From positions 3,057,001 through 3,121,000 of the forward strand of contig JAMWBK010000005.1 in the NCBI GenBank assembly GCA_029953675.1: a stretch of DNA of 64,000 nt, in the 5' to 3' direction. The stretch's first letter is position 1; every line of letters begins with the position of its first letter. The stretch comes from Rhodosorus marinus. Lineage: Eukaryota > Rhodophyta > Stylonematophyceae > Stylonematales > Stylonemataceae. The notes below the pieces were generated by a model, which searched no databases, was not told the origin of the DNA, and saw nothing but the letters and a program-made list of their open reading frames with translations. Positions 33,328-45,540 of the stretch are shown here, piece after piece. The position numbers and the translations under genes are program-made.

Positions 33328-35349
33328 ACTTTTGGTTTCAACAGAACAAAATTTCTACAGGATCTTCTTCGCCATGATTCAGTCCAGAACACTTCTTTGA
33401 AGCTTCATCCAGCTTCTCCCAAAACCCCGACCTCCTCCCCCACCTTCCCCCAGTCCCCCCCCTCCTTCATCCTTCCACCCGGTCGGTGCCTTTTCTACTA
33501 AATGCTCTTTTTTTTTTCCTGGATCTCTTTCGTCATCGGTTTCCATTGAAAATTCTAAATAATGGAAATAAATACTTGGACAAAACATAACCTGAACGAA
33601 TGATACCAATCCTAGAAGAATCTCATTTTTTCTCTCGAAATTCAGCCAATCATGAGATCTGAATACTTATATTTACTTTTCAGAGGCTCCAAATCCGTCC
33701 ATACACTGTACTTTTGGGACGATTCTTTTCCTTGAAAATATGAAATATATTGGCATCTTGGAAAATCTATTGGTATATTTTTGAGATTTTCAAGACCCTG
33801 GATGTCGAATGGAATTCTCTCGTTTCCTGTCTCTGAGCTGCAAGTCGTGGACATGGACAACTGTTCGAGAACAAATCTTATTATTTTTATAATGATTGGA
33901 CAAAATAAATATTATTTGATTGATATTTAAGGGAATCAATTTTTTGCAAAGATTTCAGGGTGACTTATGTGTTTGGGGCAGTTTGTGGGTTAGACGGTTG
34001 GAGGTAACCTGAGCGGATTGAGGACGTGGAAGTCTTGTCGGACTCTTGGGGTGTGACTATCAGTAAGAGTGAGAGCCAGTTTTTGGAAGTTCTGAGAAGC
34101 CACTCATCAACAGGTTACAGTGAGCGAGTCCACGGGGGTGGTTTCCCTGCTCATTGCAACTGAGGCTTTCAATAGCTTGGTTCGCTGCGGAGGTTTCATA
34201 CCACCACTATCAGGGATTGAAGCGCATTAGACACCATGCCAACAATGTGCTCAAGCACTTGGGAACTAGAGTCCACGTCGTCTCCATCCAAGATCTACAT
34301 TAAATCATGAGTTAGAGGGGAAGCACCCTTTCCGAATCAAGGAGCCCTCAATCCGACGACCCGTGGACAAGCATCGCTTTGTGGATTCTTCATCGCTAGG
34401 TCACTAAACTCTTGCCGCGTACAAACGACTTCCAGGAAACTTTCTTGGGCATTGATTTTTTTTTTGAGATATCTGATTATTATTTCCAATTCGAGCTCTA
34501 GAGCGTGAAATTACTTAAAACTCGAGCACCTGATTGTTCCCATCAAAGAACGTCGGAAAAATAAAAAACAAAATGATCGAACCGAACGGGCACAAAATAA
34601 CCCTAAATCAATTTACGTAAACTTATTTTTACGAACAAAAATTGACCTTTTTTAAAATATTTTAAAAAGGCAATTGAAATAGAATAGAAAAGAAAAAGAA
34701 ATTTCCAGTTACGCTTGGACTGGTTTCTAGAAAATTTCATAAATTCAATTTTAGGATCGTTTATATGTCAAAAATTAATAAAATTCCGCACGCAAAATTT
34801 TTAAAATACTTTAGGTAAAGGCGTATCCCATCCTGATGCATGACGGGTTGAAACAAAATCATAGTAGGGGTAATACAAGAATGAAAGTTTTAGTATTAGA
34901 GTTTGAATTTATTAATAATAGTAAAGATATGGAATAGTAATTGGTATTGAAGAAGGGTTAGAAAATTTGCTTAATAGTGTATTCGATTTTGGGGTTTGGG
35001 GGGGGTGTTGGGTGGTTTAACCCTGGTTTGTTTATATATGGCGGGCTTGTACTGTAGGGTTACGAGGGTTACGTTGGGGAGAGTGAGAGGGTTGGGGGTT
35101 GTGGAGAGGATGAGTGGTTTGTTGATGATCTTTTTTGTTGAAGAAAAGGATGCTATATGCTGTATGCCTTTTTTCAGAAATGATGGTACGGGTTTTGAAG
35201 TTTTGCGGGCTGGTTGCTGAATGATGTTGATCGTGGTTGGTTGAGAGGCAGTGAGGGTTAAGAGGGTTGGGGTGTGGGAGTTGAGAGAGGTTGCAGATTT
35301 TTTTTTTTCTTGCGTGGGGGTGGTGCGTGCACACAGTGTGAAGGGAAAG
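33328..35349. other. Shared upstream region of FtsH (-) and TRF-like (+) genes
   Basis: AT-rich, no gene. C-runs (33434-33472) sit on the FtsH side and a G-run (34991-35013) on the TRF-like side, so each gene has its G-rich tract on its own sense strand. Confidence 0.55.
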
Positions 35350-37309
35350 ATGGCTGAGGATGAGCGCAACGTCCATTTCGAGTTCGTGGCGCTGGATTTT
35401 CTGGCTACGGAGATCAGTTATGTGAAGCTGATGCTGACTGGGGTTTCCAAGCTTGGCGAGGTGTTTGCCGACGATGAGGAGTATCACCAGATGCTCCTGA
35501 GGAGGATGTGGACGACTTGGCTGATTCAATTGCGGGAAGCGCTCGAGGAGTACCAGGAGAACGGATGCGAAATCGAGCACTTTCCAGCGGAGCTCCTCGA
35601 GACTGGCACAGACTTCGGGAGCATGGACGAAGCCTTTTCTAAAGACGATTTTCCGGAGCGCAGAAAATTGTATCGCGTTCTGGTGGATCTGGAAAGTATC
35701 TTCTGGTTGGACCAGCTGACGGCTCCTGATCTGTTCCAGGATTGGAGCGATGAAGTGGAGGATAAGTATCTGTCTACTGAGCCAACTGGGGACCTGTACC
35801 GCTCTCTGCGCCGCATTCGGTGAGCTTTGCGCCTGTATCCCCCAGGTCCCGGTAGTAGCGCTTCTCTGATTTTTGTTTTTATCTTCTCTTTGCAATTCTC
35901 GTGGAACCAGGTGCGAAGACTTTGCGGCGATGATGTTCGACGGAGAGGATTCTGCCTATAAACGGATACGACAGGTGAAAAAAAGAATCTTGAATGTTAG
36001 ATCGCTGTTGGCGTTTGTCGACAAGATCGTTGGGTCGTCCTCGAATGAGCTAGATGCCCCGGTGCTGGTTAAGGCCATGAAGCGTTACCGACACTACAAA
36101 AGTTTCAATGAGGATGCCGATGAAGAAGTTCCACGGCTGAGCTCGCGTCCATTGAGAAAGTTTGATAAACGACATGGCACAGGTCGATATAGAGGTCTTC
36201 GGGAACTGGATGGAAAGCGTCTTGTTCACGGTGGTGAGAACGGGGTGAATTCTGATGAGAGCACGGATTCGAACGAATGTGAATCGGGCTTTGCCAACTT
36301 AAAGATGAGGAAGCGAGAGCGGTCGGCGCAACACCAAAAAAAGCGAACTCGACCTGGGGCAGATACGTCTGATGACGATGACGAAGGCGATGGCAGCAGC
36401 ATTGGCCGAGAGGGAAGAAGGCATCGGGAAGCACATGGCGGGGATACGGATGGACCCAACCTCAAGGACCTGAAGAAGGAGTGGCGGTTGAGCAAGGGAA
36501 AGCTTCCATTGAAGGCAATCACCGGAAAGAGCTACGAGGACGCCTACTCCCTCATGTCCGCAAAGCAGAAACAACTTGCAACTCACTCGGAAACGCGAAT
36601 CACGGAGGAACTGAAGGAGGCCTCTTCAAAGCTGAAGTCTGCGATTGGCAGTAAAGGGGATCAGGATCCGCTTGATCGGGCTCTGAGAAAACTCCCAGCC
36701 AGCATCACCAATGAGGAGGCTACTCAAAAGTCTGCACCCCGCCGGTCCAGAAGGCTGAGCGGGGCTGCCGCAGACGAGAACAAAGGTGACGACGCCAAGG
36801 CGGGTGCGGCAGCTGGAGCTGGCGGGGGAGCGGATGCAGAGGGCAACGAAAAGCAAGAGGACATCCCCATTGCTGCAGGGGAAGGGAATGCGCGCGGCGT
36901 CGAAGCAGGTGCGGACGGCGATGAAATGGCCGAGGAAGAAGGCCAAGAAATCCGAGGGTTTTCGTCAGATGAGGAAAACTCCGGAAGCGAATCTGAAGCA
37001 CGGGCTGCGGAACGGTTGGAAGCAAGCAAAGGGCTGAAACGGCCGGCGGGGAGAGCCAGCAAAGAACACAACAAGAAGATGAAAACTGCGGATTCAGATC
37101 AAGTGGCAACACGAGCTCACGGTCGAGGTATTCTTTACACGACTGAAGAGGACGCCATGCTAGTTTCCGGCTTGCGCAATTTCGGATGGGGGAGATGGGC
37201 GGCGATTCGCAACGCGGGTAAATTCCATCCTACGCGCACAACTACATCCCTCAAGGATCGTGCCCGCAACTTGAAGCTGCATTCTTCGGACTACCCCGAA
37301 CAAGACTAA
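35350..37309 (+). CDS. Myb/TRF-like (telobox) DNA-binding protein
   Basis: Nuclear protein, possibly a telomere-repeat binding factor. Exons 35350-35819 and 35911-37309 (91-nt intron, phase 2) give 622 residues. The N-terminal ~240 residues are helical and without charged runs, about the size of a TRFH-type dimerisation domain; that match is inference from size and helicity. The middle (about 250-570) is low-complexity with KRxRP-type basic clusters, acidic runs and an Ala/Gly-rich segment. The C terminus holds one Myb repeat: YTTEEDAMLVSGLRNFGWGR, WAAIRN, then TRTTTSLKDRARNLK. The last phrase corresponds to the V-D-L-K-D-K-W-R-N recognition helix of telobox proteins, with the usual Trp replaced by Ala. 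A general Myb regulator is the alternative. Confidence 0.7.
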
Positions 37310-37573
37310 CAACACTGGTTTCAATGGCTCGATCTAACGTATCGAGCACTGTGCCATAACTGCAAAAGGCTTTGGGTCAAAACGCCGGGAGGTCAGTTGT
37401 ATCTAATCACAAAGATTTTCGGCCTAGAAGATCGCATATTGTGCCGGCGAGCACTTTCCGTAGAGACGAAGCCGGTCTTTCCTTTCGTGACTTCCATTGG
37501 CTGTTGAGATAACTAAACATTTGAGTCTCTCAGGACGAGAGCGACGGTACCGAAGAGATAGCCTCTCCAGCTT
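37310..37573. other. 3' interval between convergent genes
   Basis: 264 bp, nothing recognised. Confidence 0.5.
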
Positions 37574-37962
37574 TCATTTCGAAGACTCTCCCACTTTTGC
37601 TTCTGCCATCTCTTGCATTTCCTTACGCATTTTCTCCTCAGCTTTGACATACTCAGGACTAGTCCGTTGACAATTGTCGTTTGGTTAGATACTCCCCGAA
37701 AAGAAAACCTATGCCTAACACGTCGGATTACTTACTCAATTCCCGCATCGAAGCTCCCCGAGTTCACAAAAGCTCCTCGTTTGGGAGCGTTGAATTTCAA
37801 CGGCCTATCAGCTTGAGTAAGCTGGTACCCGCCACTACCACGTTGCCCACCAGACGCCAGGTAAAAAGGGAGCGCGAAAAACCCGCCCCCAACAAGCACC
37901 GAAATGACAACGCTCGGCCACAACCGCCTAGGCCGACCAAAGCTGCGCGGCCTTCTAGCCAT
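37574..37962 (-). CDS. Small single-pass membrane protein, unknown
   Basis: 103 residues from two exons, 37962-37736 and 37658-37574, joined at a clear GTAAGT donor and ACTAG acceptor (phase 2 + 1). A short Arg-rich N terminus (MARRPRSFGRPRRLW) leads into one membrane helix (PSVVISVLVGGGFFALPFYL). A soluble tail containing RGAFVNSGSFDAGIDPEYV follows, then a charged helix (KAEEKMRKEMQEMAEAK). The N-S-G-S-x-D-x-G-x-D-P phrase looks conserved-protein-like and reminds me of small mitochondrial membrane proteins of plants, but I cannot name the family. The basic start fits import into a mitochondrion. It is convergent with the TRF-like gene and was found only after splicing. Confidence 0.62.
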
Positions 37963-38827
37963 CCAGATATGAATCTCAACCCCAATTCCAAAACCAATAT
38001 CAATGATCAACTCGAAACGAAAGATCTGACGACTAGACAGTGCCTACCTGATTGCGTCGCCCACGATGTTTGAAACTGAAAACAACATCTGGTTCTATGT
38101 TTTCGTTTATCAGGCGCAGGATCTTAACATTCAGCTAGACGAGCTGAGACTTTCGTCGGTAGCAGTTTGAGGGATTCCCTGACTACAATGACTTCCGAAA
38201 ACATCGAGATTCAGATTTGCCGTCGTGAGGAGCTCTAGGAGACTCTTGGGACTACTACCATCAGTGGCAGGGTGGCTAATTTAAGCAGCTTGCTCAGCAC
38301 CGGCCACCACCTGGGGGTTGTTGATGTCGCAAAGCTGTGGAGCGATGTATTCCAACGTCGGGAGTTTGCCTGTGGCCGTGGCCGGATGCGCACGAGTGGA
38401 CACACGGCTGCGAAATCTCTTGCCTTGAGCCTGCAAGCTGAATGCATAGACACACGAAACTGACCAGGCCTTCACCGGAAGTGAGCGAGGAAAATGAGTG
38501 GTATGTTGCCGGTTTCTTGGGGTAAAGCATGACTGTTCGTCGAGCTAGATGCGGTTTTCGTCACCTCCTGCTTTGCCAGAGCTGATCAGTGAAGCGGTTT
38601 TACAGTGTTTCTACAGTTCGAAAGAGCTAAAGCATTTTTTCTAGCCTGTCTCGTTCAGGCGAAACAAGAAAAAGCTGGAAAATGTTAGGTGTTTTTGGGG
38701 GTCGGTGGTCTGCCGATCTCAGTCTGTAAACGGAGACGTAGGGAAGAAGACCCCTGGCTACGATTCAAAAGTAAAACCAGTGGTGAATGATGTTGATAAC
38801 TGAATAAGAAGCGAAAACCCAGTTCAA
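37963..38827. other. Intergenic with a doubtful minus-strand open frame
   Basis: A minus-strand frame ending at 38281 (stop) and open from about 38560 has an Arg/Ser-rich first part and ends KLPTLEYIAPQLCDINNPQ plus nine residues. It looks like a small organelle protein, but no in-frame ATG or consistent 5' exon was found, so it is not called as a gene. Confidence 0.3.
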
Positions 38828-39745
38828 CTAGTCTTCAACTTTGATCTCGAATATGCTTCTCTTGGCGGCCTCACGAAATGCGCCGACCTTCTTGTCTTGA
38901 GGTACAAGCGCCAGGTAGTCACCCAGCATTCTCATGGCTTGTTCATAGTACAAGAACGCCTAAGGAACCGAAGAAACTTCGACTGTCAGCGCATGTTCTA
39001 GATCTATGACGAACGTAAGGTTGGGGAGAGGCTTCCAGCCGAAACTTGATGAAACCTACCTGCTTTTGATACTTTTCCTGTTCGGGGCTGATGCCTTCGT
39101 CGCTTGGAATGAAGATTGGTGTATACACTGAGGCGTCCATTTGCGTGAATACGTTTTCCAAATCAGCCATAATCTCAATGCCCTGTGGATACGCGTTTGC
39201 CCGGTTAGTTGCTTTCCTACAGTAGATTGTCTGGATGATTTCAGGGATTCGCACTTACTTCCAAAGGATCGTCCATGATCTCCGAGAAAATTTTCATGTT
39301 AGTTTTCAGTCGAAGGTTTCGGGTGCAGTAGTTAATATTCGTTCTGGCTCTATCCCATTCCCCCTTTGCAATATACTTTCTCACGGGCTTCATTACTCGC
39401 TCACACTGTTGTCCACGATCCGCGAAAAAAGAGGAAAGAAAGAGGAAAGCGTTGGTTCAGTGATTTGATCTACCCGAAGAAGGTGTCCGAAAACAGAGCA
39501 GTTTCTGCTTCGATTACCTCACAAATTCGTAAGAGGCTCGTGTCTATCGGACTCATTTTCGAAGCCGCGGCCGGTCCAGATACCCCCATAACCATCAACC
39601 CAGCCAACGCACCCAACATCATCCTCCTTTCAGAATTTTCCTCACATCCCGCATTGGACATAACAACTTCCTTTTTCCTACAAACCTGTCTCTGTCCGTT
39701 TCTCCGCTCCAATACAGAGCTCATGCCACTTACAAAACATTCCAT
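38828..39745 (-). CDS. psbQ': PsbQ', extrinsic subunit of red-lineage photosystem II
   Basis: Lumenal protein that binds photosystem II beside PsbO, PsbV and PsbU and stabilises oxygen evolution. Four exons (39745-39518, 39405-39259, 39182-39060, 38959-38828), all phase 0 with good GT-AG sites, give 209 residues. The leader is bipartite: a basic transit region, then ERRMMLGALAGLMVMGVSG, a twin-arginine-like thylakoid signal ending AAA before SKMSPIDTSLLRICE. The mature part is about 149 residues, as expected for PsbQ', and is a four-helix-bundle type sequence: KPVRKYIAKGEWDRARTNIN, YCTRNLRLKTNMKIFSEIMD, then QAFLYYEQAMRMLGDYLALV. Family memory supports PsbQ' over plant PsbQ; a structure search would settle it. 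Confidence 0.85.
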
Positions 39746-41755
39746 TCCTCCTCAAATCAATGGGTCATCAAAAACAAAACGAACAATGTACACACCAGCC
39801 GGCTTCCCTTAACAGAACAAACTCCAATATGTTCCTCCGCTCACCAACATCCCTCCGCAGTTAAGCATGCCCAATTGATCTACACAGATCTCAGACTATA
39901 AACCGAAACCCCCGAGCAATTTCCAGACGGTGGTGACCATGTTCGCGCGCTCGTGGCGCCCGATACACGTGATCGCGGGAGTCGTGATCGCGCGGGAGTC
40001 TACCGACTATGCGCTTACATGATCATCGGGAGATCGTGATGTCATTCCTGGCCACAATCGCGATCGGGAGGTTTGTTTTTGTTCTTTTATGATCAGATGA
40101 TCCCTAACGAACTTGCTTAATCCAAAACGCTGCTGTTATCGTGAGATAACTTGTCACTGGCTTCTGTCGGTGACAACTCCAAACCTGTCCCAACCCCTCC
40201 CCCTTTTCCGCGGCGACCCGCGGCATTAGGCGGGACTTTGCCAAATTTTTGTCCCAATTCCGCCGAGGTTACAAAAAAAAGAAACAAAAAACAGAGCTCG
40301 AGAACCAGAATCCGAAACTTCTCCAACCCCAAAAAAATATTTGATCAAATTTCAAAAAAACATTTTGAATTTCGAGCTCCGAGCTAGACCCGAGATTCTC
40401 TGTCCAATGAGATATCAACCATGCATAAAATTATACTAAGAGCATAGGTTTTAGAATGTTTTATGATATTAAAGTAAAGTTATTATGAAAATAATATTAT
40501 CTATGTCCAATTATTTCCATACTTACAGCTCGAACTAAGAAATTATCCAATTATAGGATATTAAAATAAGGACAGCTGGCTAACTATATCCAATGGAGAG
40601 ATAGTAGGATTGTTTTTGCAGAAAAACCATTTTGAGATTTTTCACCGGCAGTGAAAAATAGGATCTATTTCTATATTCATATGTGAACTTTATTATGTAT
40701 AATAGTATTATTATGTCTATCTGTCCGTAACCTATTTCTGTTATCAAGAATAAAAATATGTATTCTAGGGTACGAATAGATTGGAGATTTATGTGAATTA
40801 TGCAAGTTTTATATCGGTATGTCTTTTTTACGTGTTTTGCACAAGGCTCGACTCTAAGAGCGTGTACCCCTTGACCAGAAGTATGACCGAAGCCACTGTC
40901 TGTGAGTCTGCTGGGTCACACTGGTTAATTTGCAGCCCCTGCTTAGAAGACAACCATCATCAAAGTGCCCTCAGTTGAGTATCCAAGCCAAGCTTTCACA
41001 GAGCGCCTCAGTCCGTGAACTTGCAGTCGCGTATTGCCTTCTGCCTTTGATTTCCTTTGGGGTGGTGGAATTCGCTCATAACGGAATGTTCAAGTTGCTT
41101 ATGTTGTTGCTTTCGTGATCCTATCCGTCGTCTTGCTCCGACGCGTCTCTGAACCTCTGACTCAGCGGCAAAGCAAGGTTTTGTGATTCCGTGCTGGAGA
41201 GCTGGTCCTTATCCTTTCTCAGGTTATGTCGTTGGGCTCTGAAGAAGACAGAAACAGAACATCACCATGTCGTACCAAACCCCTTCTCCAATAAGAATTT
41301 TCTTTTGTTGATATCCTTTATGGGGTTGTTTAGATCGAAGCGTGAGTTTTAGAAACCGCCCGATCCTGGAATCCCATTGGGCATTCGAACACGTTGAGGA
41401 GGGTATGCATGAACGATACATCCTGAAAAATCGCCTCGGAACCTCAAAGATGATATAAACGGTCAAGCTCCGGGCAATCAAGTTCTCCTTGCAACGCAAA
41501 CCTAGCTTTGTAGAATCTATAAAAGCACCCCAAGAACCACCTCAAGTTTGAGAGGCGGATGGAAACGTGTGAAATTTTTCCGCGATTGAGGAAGGACGGG
41601 CTTTTGCGAGCAGCCCACGGTGGCGGAATCGATATATGATTAGGGCGGTGAAGAATTGGCAGTCGGGGTAGAAGAGAAGATCTCGTTTTTGTTTCGAAGG
41701 TTTCATTTGAGTATTTTGAGGACCTAACCTTGATTAGTAGGGCTGTTCATGAGGA
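39746..41755. other. Divergent upstream region of PsbQ' (-) and plastid unknown (+)
   Basis: No gene supported. A cluster of GATC/CGATCG words lies at about 39968-40100. C-runs at about 40190-40210 lie upstream of PsbQ'. The centre (40400-40800) is AT-rich. Confidence 0.5.
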
Positions 41756-42358
41756 ATGGAAGGGATGGGACTGGGTACTTGTTTTGTAGGTACGGGGGTA
41801 GCGGCCGGCGGTGTTGTAAACAGTCGGAAGTCGGCATGTCGACGTTCGCCTGTGGTGTCGATGGCGAAGGGCTTTGGAAAAAGTCAGTCGAGTGAGGATA
41901 AAATGCCCAATACGCAATCCGCCGGACAGGTTGGGGTGTGGCAAAAGGAGTACAAGGCGTTCCTCAACCGGAATGGAAAGGACATCTGCGCTATGTGCTA
42001 TGATGGTTACAGGCGCTTAGGCAGAGGTGCGGTTTTTGCCAATTACTCTAAGGCTATGGACAAAGCGGAGTCAGATATTGATCTTGCACAGAGTGTTCCG
42101 TCTATGTACGTCCCAATGGATAAGTTGAACGAGAGTGCGTCACGGCGTCCTTCTCAAGGGGGAGACATGAAGCACATCACTAATCGTGTGGCCAACTACA
42201 ACCCGGAGAAACAATTCGTAGTCGTGTTTGAGTGCAACGGTGTTATGGGTGCCGACATAGTAACACCAAATATGGAACCTCAGAAAGTATGGGACGAGAC
42301 ACGCGATAGAGCCTTCGACCCTCCCCAAACAATGAACTTTTGGACCCCTGGTCAGTAG
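41756..42358 (+). CDS. Predicted plastid protein of unknown function
   Basis: 200 residues, one exon. The first ~40 residues (Gly/Ala/Val-rich, then SRKSACRRSPVVSM followed by AKGFG) look like a plastid transit peptide cleaved near VVSM|AKGFG. The mature protein contains GVWQKEYKAFLNRNGKDIC, YDGYRRLGRGAVFANYSKAM, NYNPEKQFVVVFECNG and DPPQTMNFWTPGQ. It has no membrane helix and no catalytic motif I recognise. The sharp, aromatic- and glycine-rich phrases suggest strong conservation, perhaps in photosynthetic red-lineage organisms. It lies between PsbQ' and TRAP-alpha with no obvious link to either. Confidence 0.65.
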   Translation: MEGMGLGTCFVGTGVAAGGVVNSRKSACRRSPVVSMAKGFGKSQSSEDKMPNTQSAGQVGVWQKEYKAFLNRNGKDICAMCYDGYRRLGRGAVFANYSKAMDKAESDIDLAQSVPSMYVPMDKLNESASRRPSQGGDMKHITNRVANYNPEKQFVVVFECNGVMGADIVTPNMEPQKVWDETRDRAFDPPQTMNFWTPGQ

Positions 42359-42872
42359 TAGGCCGCAAAACCTGCTAGTTTTTGAGTGTTCTTACAGATG
42401 TCCAGAATCGGTTCTTTCTTCGAATTTCATCAAACTGGCTATGTAAAATGAGATGATGACTCGCAGGAGAAAAGAGCCTCTGCGTGCGATGAATGGAATT
42501 GGATTGCACAACCCAGAAGCAAGCTGTTGGGCCTTTACATGTTCACAATATCCGTTCAAACATGTTGTGTTTATTTTATGCATCAGCCTGGTGATCTATT
42601 CTCCCCAGTGATAAAAGCAAACTCCTTCAAGCGTAAGAAAACAAAAATACAAAGTTCTATCCTTTGCACAAAAACGAAGCTTTCAAGTCTTCAAATCTAT
42701 CAAACGGCTATATACTGAGCTAGAGCAGCATAACACGACAAAACAAACCTCAGAAAGTGTCTGCCCAAGATTTCCGGAGGTCCGTGAGGTCAAGGCAGAC
42801 TAAAGCACAACCTATAGGGCTCTTTGCAACCAGCCCTCTCCCTTCAGCTGGGTATGCGCGTTAGCGTGCTTG
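42359..42872. other. Intergenic between convergent genes
   Basis: 3' regions only; nothing else recognised. Confidence 0.5.
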
Positions 42873-44231
42873 CTAGTTTGTCTTCTTCTTCGCACGCCCT
42901 CCTGTGTTCAGCATTTTCTCATGCTCTTCTACCCATTGAGATTCAACGTTCTGTCGGGTACCCGTTTCCATACGGGCACGGCCTGATCGCTTGGAGTATA
43001 TCTCATAACCCTTATAGGCGCCGAATGCACCCAGCGCGAGGACAACAATGCCGATCACGATCAAAAGGAACGTCTGGTTGTCCATGGTGCCTTCGCCGGT
43101 GGTGAGCTCGACAGTCTGATTGAAGTAGGTGCTTCCATAGCTCGCCACGAGTGGCGCAGAGATAGCCTTCTTCTTCTCATAGAAAACGGTCAAAGCCATC
43201 TGATACTGTTTCGGTTCCAATCTCAAGAACGGGCGGAACTTGTAGATAACACTGAACTCGGACTTGGCCGGGATGGTCGCGTTAACAAGCGAGTACGAAA
43301 AGTTCTGCACGAATGAAGAGTAAAGATCGTGCTGGTTCAACGAGCCCATCACACCCCAAACGTGAATTCCCTCATCAAGACCATTGACGAAGGTCATCTG
43401 GGATTCGGTCTCCTTGCCCAGTGTGAGAGCTGCTCGCGATACGAGAAAAGGAGAAGATTCAGCAAATTTGTACCCAAATGTTGAAGTGGAGAGGTTTCCC
43501 TCTTTCCCGTCTTCGATTTCGCTTACCATTGTTGTTCTCGTTGCCGAGGGTGGAATAGACGGAAATTCCGGAAAGCGGTGGTGGGATATCGTTGAGCGGG
43601 TATCTCTGGGCAAACTCGTCATAACCCCTCTCAGGCTCGACATGTTCATCTTCATCGTCGTCTACTTCCGAGAGAACTTCTTCCAATACGTCGTCAGCTT
43701 CCTCAACTTCGACATCATCTCCCGACATCTTCACTTTGAACTTCATCTGGTCCTTCGGCGGCTTCCCTTTACCATCAAGATTCACATTAATCTTGACGTC
43801 TTCGTTCGACTCCACTTCTTCGTTCGAATCGACTTCGATCGGTTCGTCGCCTTCTTCGTCATCGTCGTAGGGTTCGTTAACGCCATTCAATCTATCTTCT
43901 TCTTCCATTCTTCTCATGAACTCTTGCTCGTATTCGTCGTCATCGTCGCCAAATAAAGCCTCCATCTCCTCAATGTCGATGCCTTGTTGGTTAACATATT
44001 CTGCCCCATCCATATCGTCTTCGTCCTCGTTCGCGCAAGCACCTTCAAAAGCAGAAGAAACAAGTTTTAACTTACCCGATCAGTTTTACCCCGGGTGGGG
44101 GGGTGGGGTGTGGGGGGCAACCAAGAACCAAGGGGCTTTTTGCGATAATACGAACCTCTGAGAACCATTGCAGAGAGGAAGAACACCGCGCCTAACAACC
44201 CAAGTAACAAAAACTTGCTCGATCTCGCCAT
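42873..44231 (-). CDS. SSR1: Translocon-associated protein alpha subunit (TRAP-alpha/SSR1)
   Basis: ER membrane protein next to the Sec61 channel that helps some proteins enter the ER. Exons 44231-44156, 44042-43527 and 43429-42873 join in phase to 382 residues. A signal peptide (KFLLLGLLGAVFFLSAMVLR, cleaved near GACA|NEDED) precedes a long Asp/Glu-rich lumenal stretch, the family hallmark. The TRAP-alpha fold (about 195-320) includes SQMTFVNGLDEGIHVWGVMG, NFSYSLVNATIPAKSEFSVI and KFRPFLRLEPKQYQMALTV with potential N-glycosylation sites. One membrane helix (FLLIVIGIVVLALGAFGAY) and a basic cytosolic tail with EEHEKMLN follow. The acidic region (about 150 residues) is longer than I expect for animal TRAP-alpha. 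The first intron has a C-run on its sense strand. Confidence 0.87.
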
Positions 44232-45540
44232 CGTCCAATATATATCTGTAGCTTCTCAGCAACAACAAGGACAACCCCTCAAAAATCTGTCTTCCTCTCC
44301 AATCTCCTCCTCAGAATGAATACAATATGATTCAAAAAAAAAAACCAGAAGTCCGCAGGAATCGATACCATTCACACCATCCTCCGAAGCAATCGCTAAT
44401 CGCACACCCAACCTCCCCCGCACCATAAAAGCCTAAGTCGATCAAGAAAATCAATCCACGCGCCGCCCTACAAAATCGCCAGAATTTCACTCTCTCCTTC
44501 CCCCCCAAACCCCCCCTTCTCCTTCCAGCTTCCGATACCCTTTTCGCATCACTAATACTCTATCCAATCTACCCCTCCCCAACTAACCAGCAATAGATAG
44601 ATATTCTCAAACTCCTAAATTAGAGCCCCCCAAATAACAAAGATAAAATATATATCTTATATTATCAAAATAATTTAGATCATTATAGTCTATGACTATA
44701 TGGCCGATATTTCTTTGAAATATCTTATTTAGAGAATATTTCAACTGGTTATAGTTTATTTTAATATTTTTCTCTCTGAACGCGAACCCCCCTCTATGCA
44801 AGTCTATTGGACCCCAACAGTCATTCCGTAAACAAAAAGCGGAGGGGGTCAATTCTTGAATCTGCAAATGGAACCTGTTGAAGGGGGTAGTTGCATTCAT
44901 GCCACCACTGAGATATCGGCCGGATGTAGTAGACAATGAAACTTGACTGAAATAGATTGAATATGGACAATATTGATTGTATTGAATCATTATAGACTGT
45001 TGTGGATTGCATCTTTGGATTGGATCGGAAGAGAAAATGTACTGTGGAAAATGGGAGGGATTGTGGTGGCGCTAGATGGGTTGGAGAAGGGGCAACAAAG
45101 TGGGCGAGAGTTGGTAATGGTTCAGGGGGACGGGGGAAGGGAAGTGGGGAGAGCGTCAGAGTTTGTGTATTGGGGTAGTTTTGCGATGCTTGTTTTGTTA
45201 TTTTAGCACAGATCTCTGTAGGGGGTTTGACTGTGTGCTTCATGTTCCCTGCTGAAGGCCAGATCCTGGGCAGGGTTTTTCCAGCTATCGGCTTTTGGGA
45301 AGGTAGCTTTTGTTGTGCTAGTGTTCAGTTGGTTACAATCTACTGCGGGATTGCATGTGAGCTGTGCTTGTTTTTCTCGGATGGGTTGTGCGGTGTCTCT
45401 CATTCCCATTAGCTGCTCCGCTGGCGTTCAAAGTTGAGTATTTCGCGGATGGACATATTACAGATCTAGGATCAAGCAGTCCTAGTCGATCATCTTAGTA
45501 CAGCGACGGGATTCGATAGATCGAAGTCTCTCGCTTGGCA
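44232..45540. other. TRAP-alpha upstream region and AT-rich intergenic
   Basis: C-runs on the plus strand (44499-44520, so G-runs on the TRAP-alpha sense strand), then AT-rich sequence at 44640-44780. No gene recognised. Confidence 0.5.

Noticed and set aside
35032-35895. 287-codon open frame on the minus strand
   Set aside because: It is antisense to exon 1 of the TRF-like gene, has a low-complexity His/Gln/Pro-rich composition and no motif; the plus-strand gene explains the open frame.
43384-43956. 190-codon plus-strand open frame with many hydrophobic residues
   Set aside because: Antisense to the acidic region of TRAP-alpha; complementing Asp/Glu codons gives Val/Phe/Leu runs.
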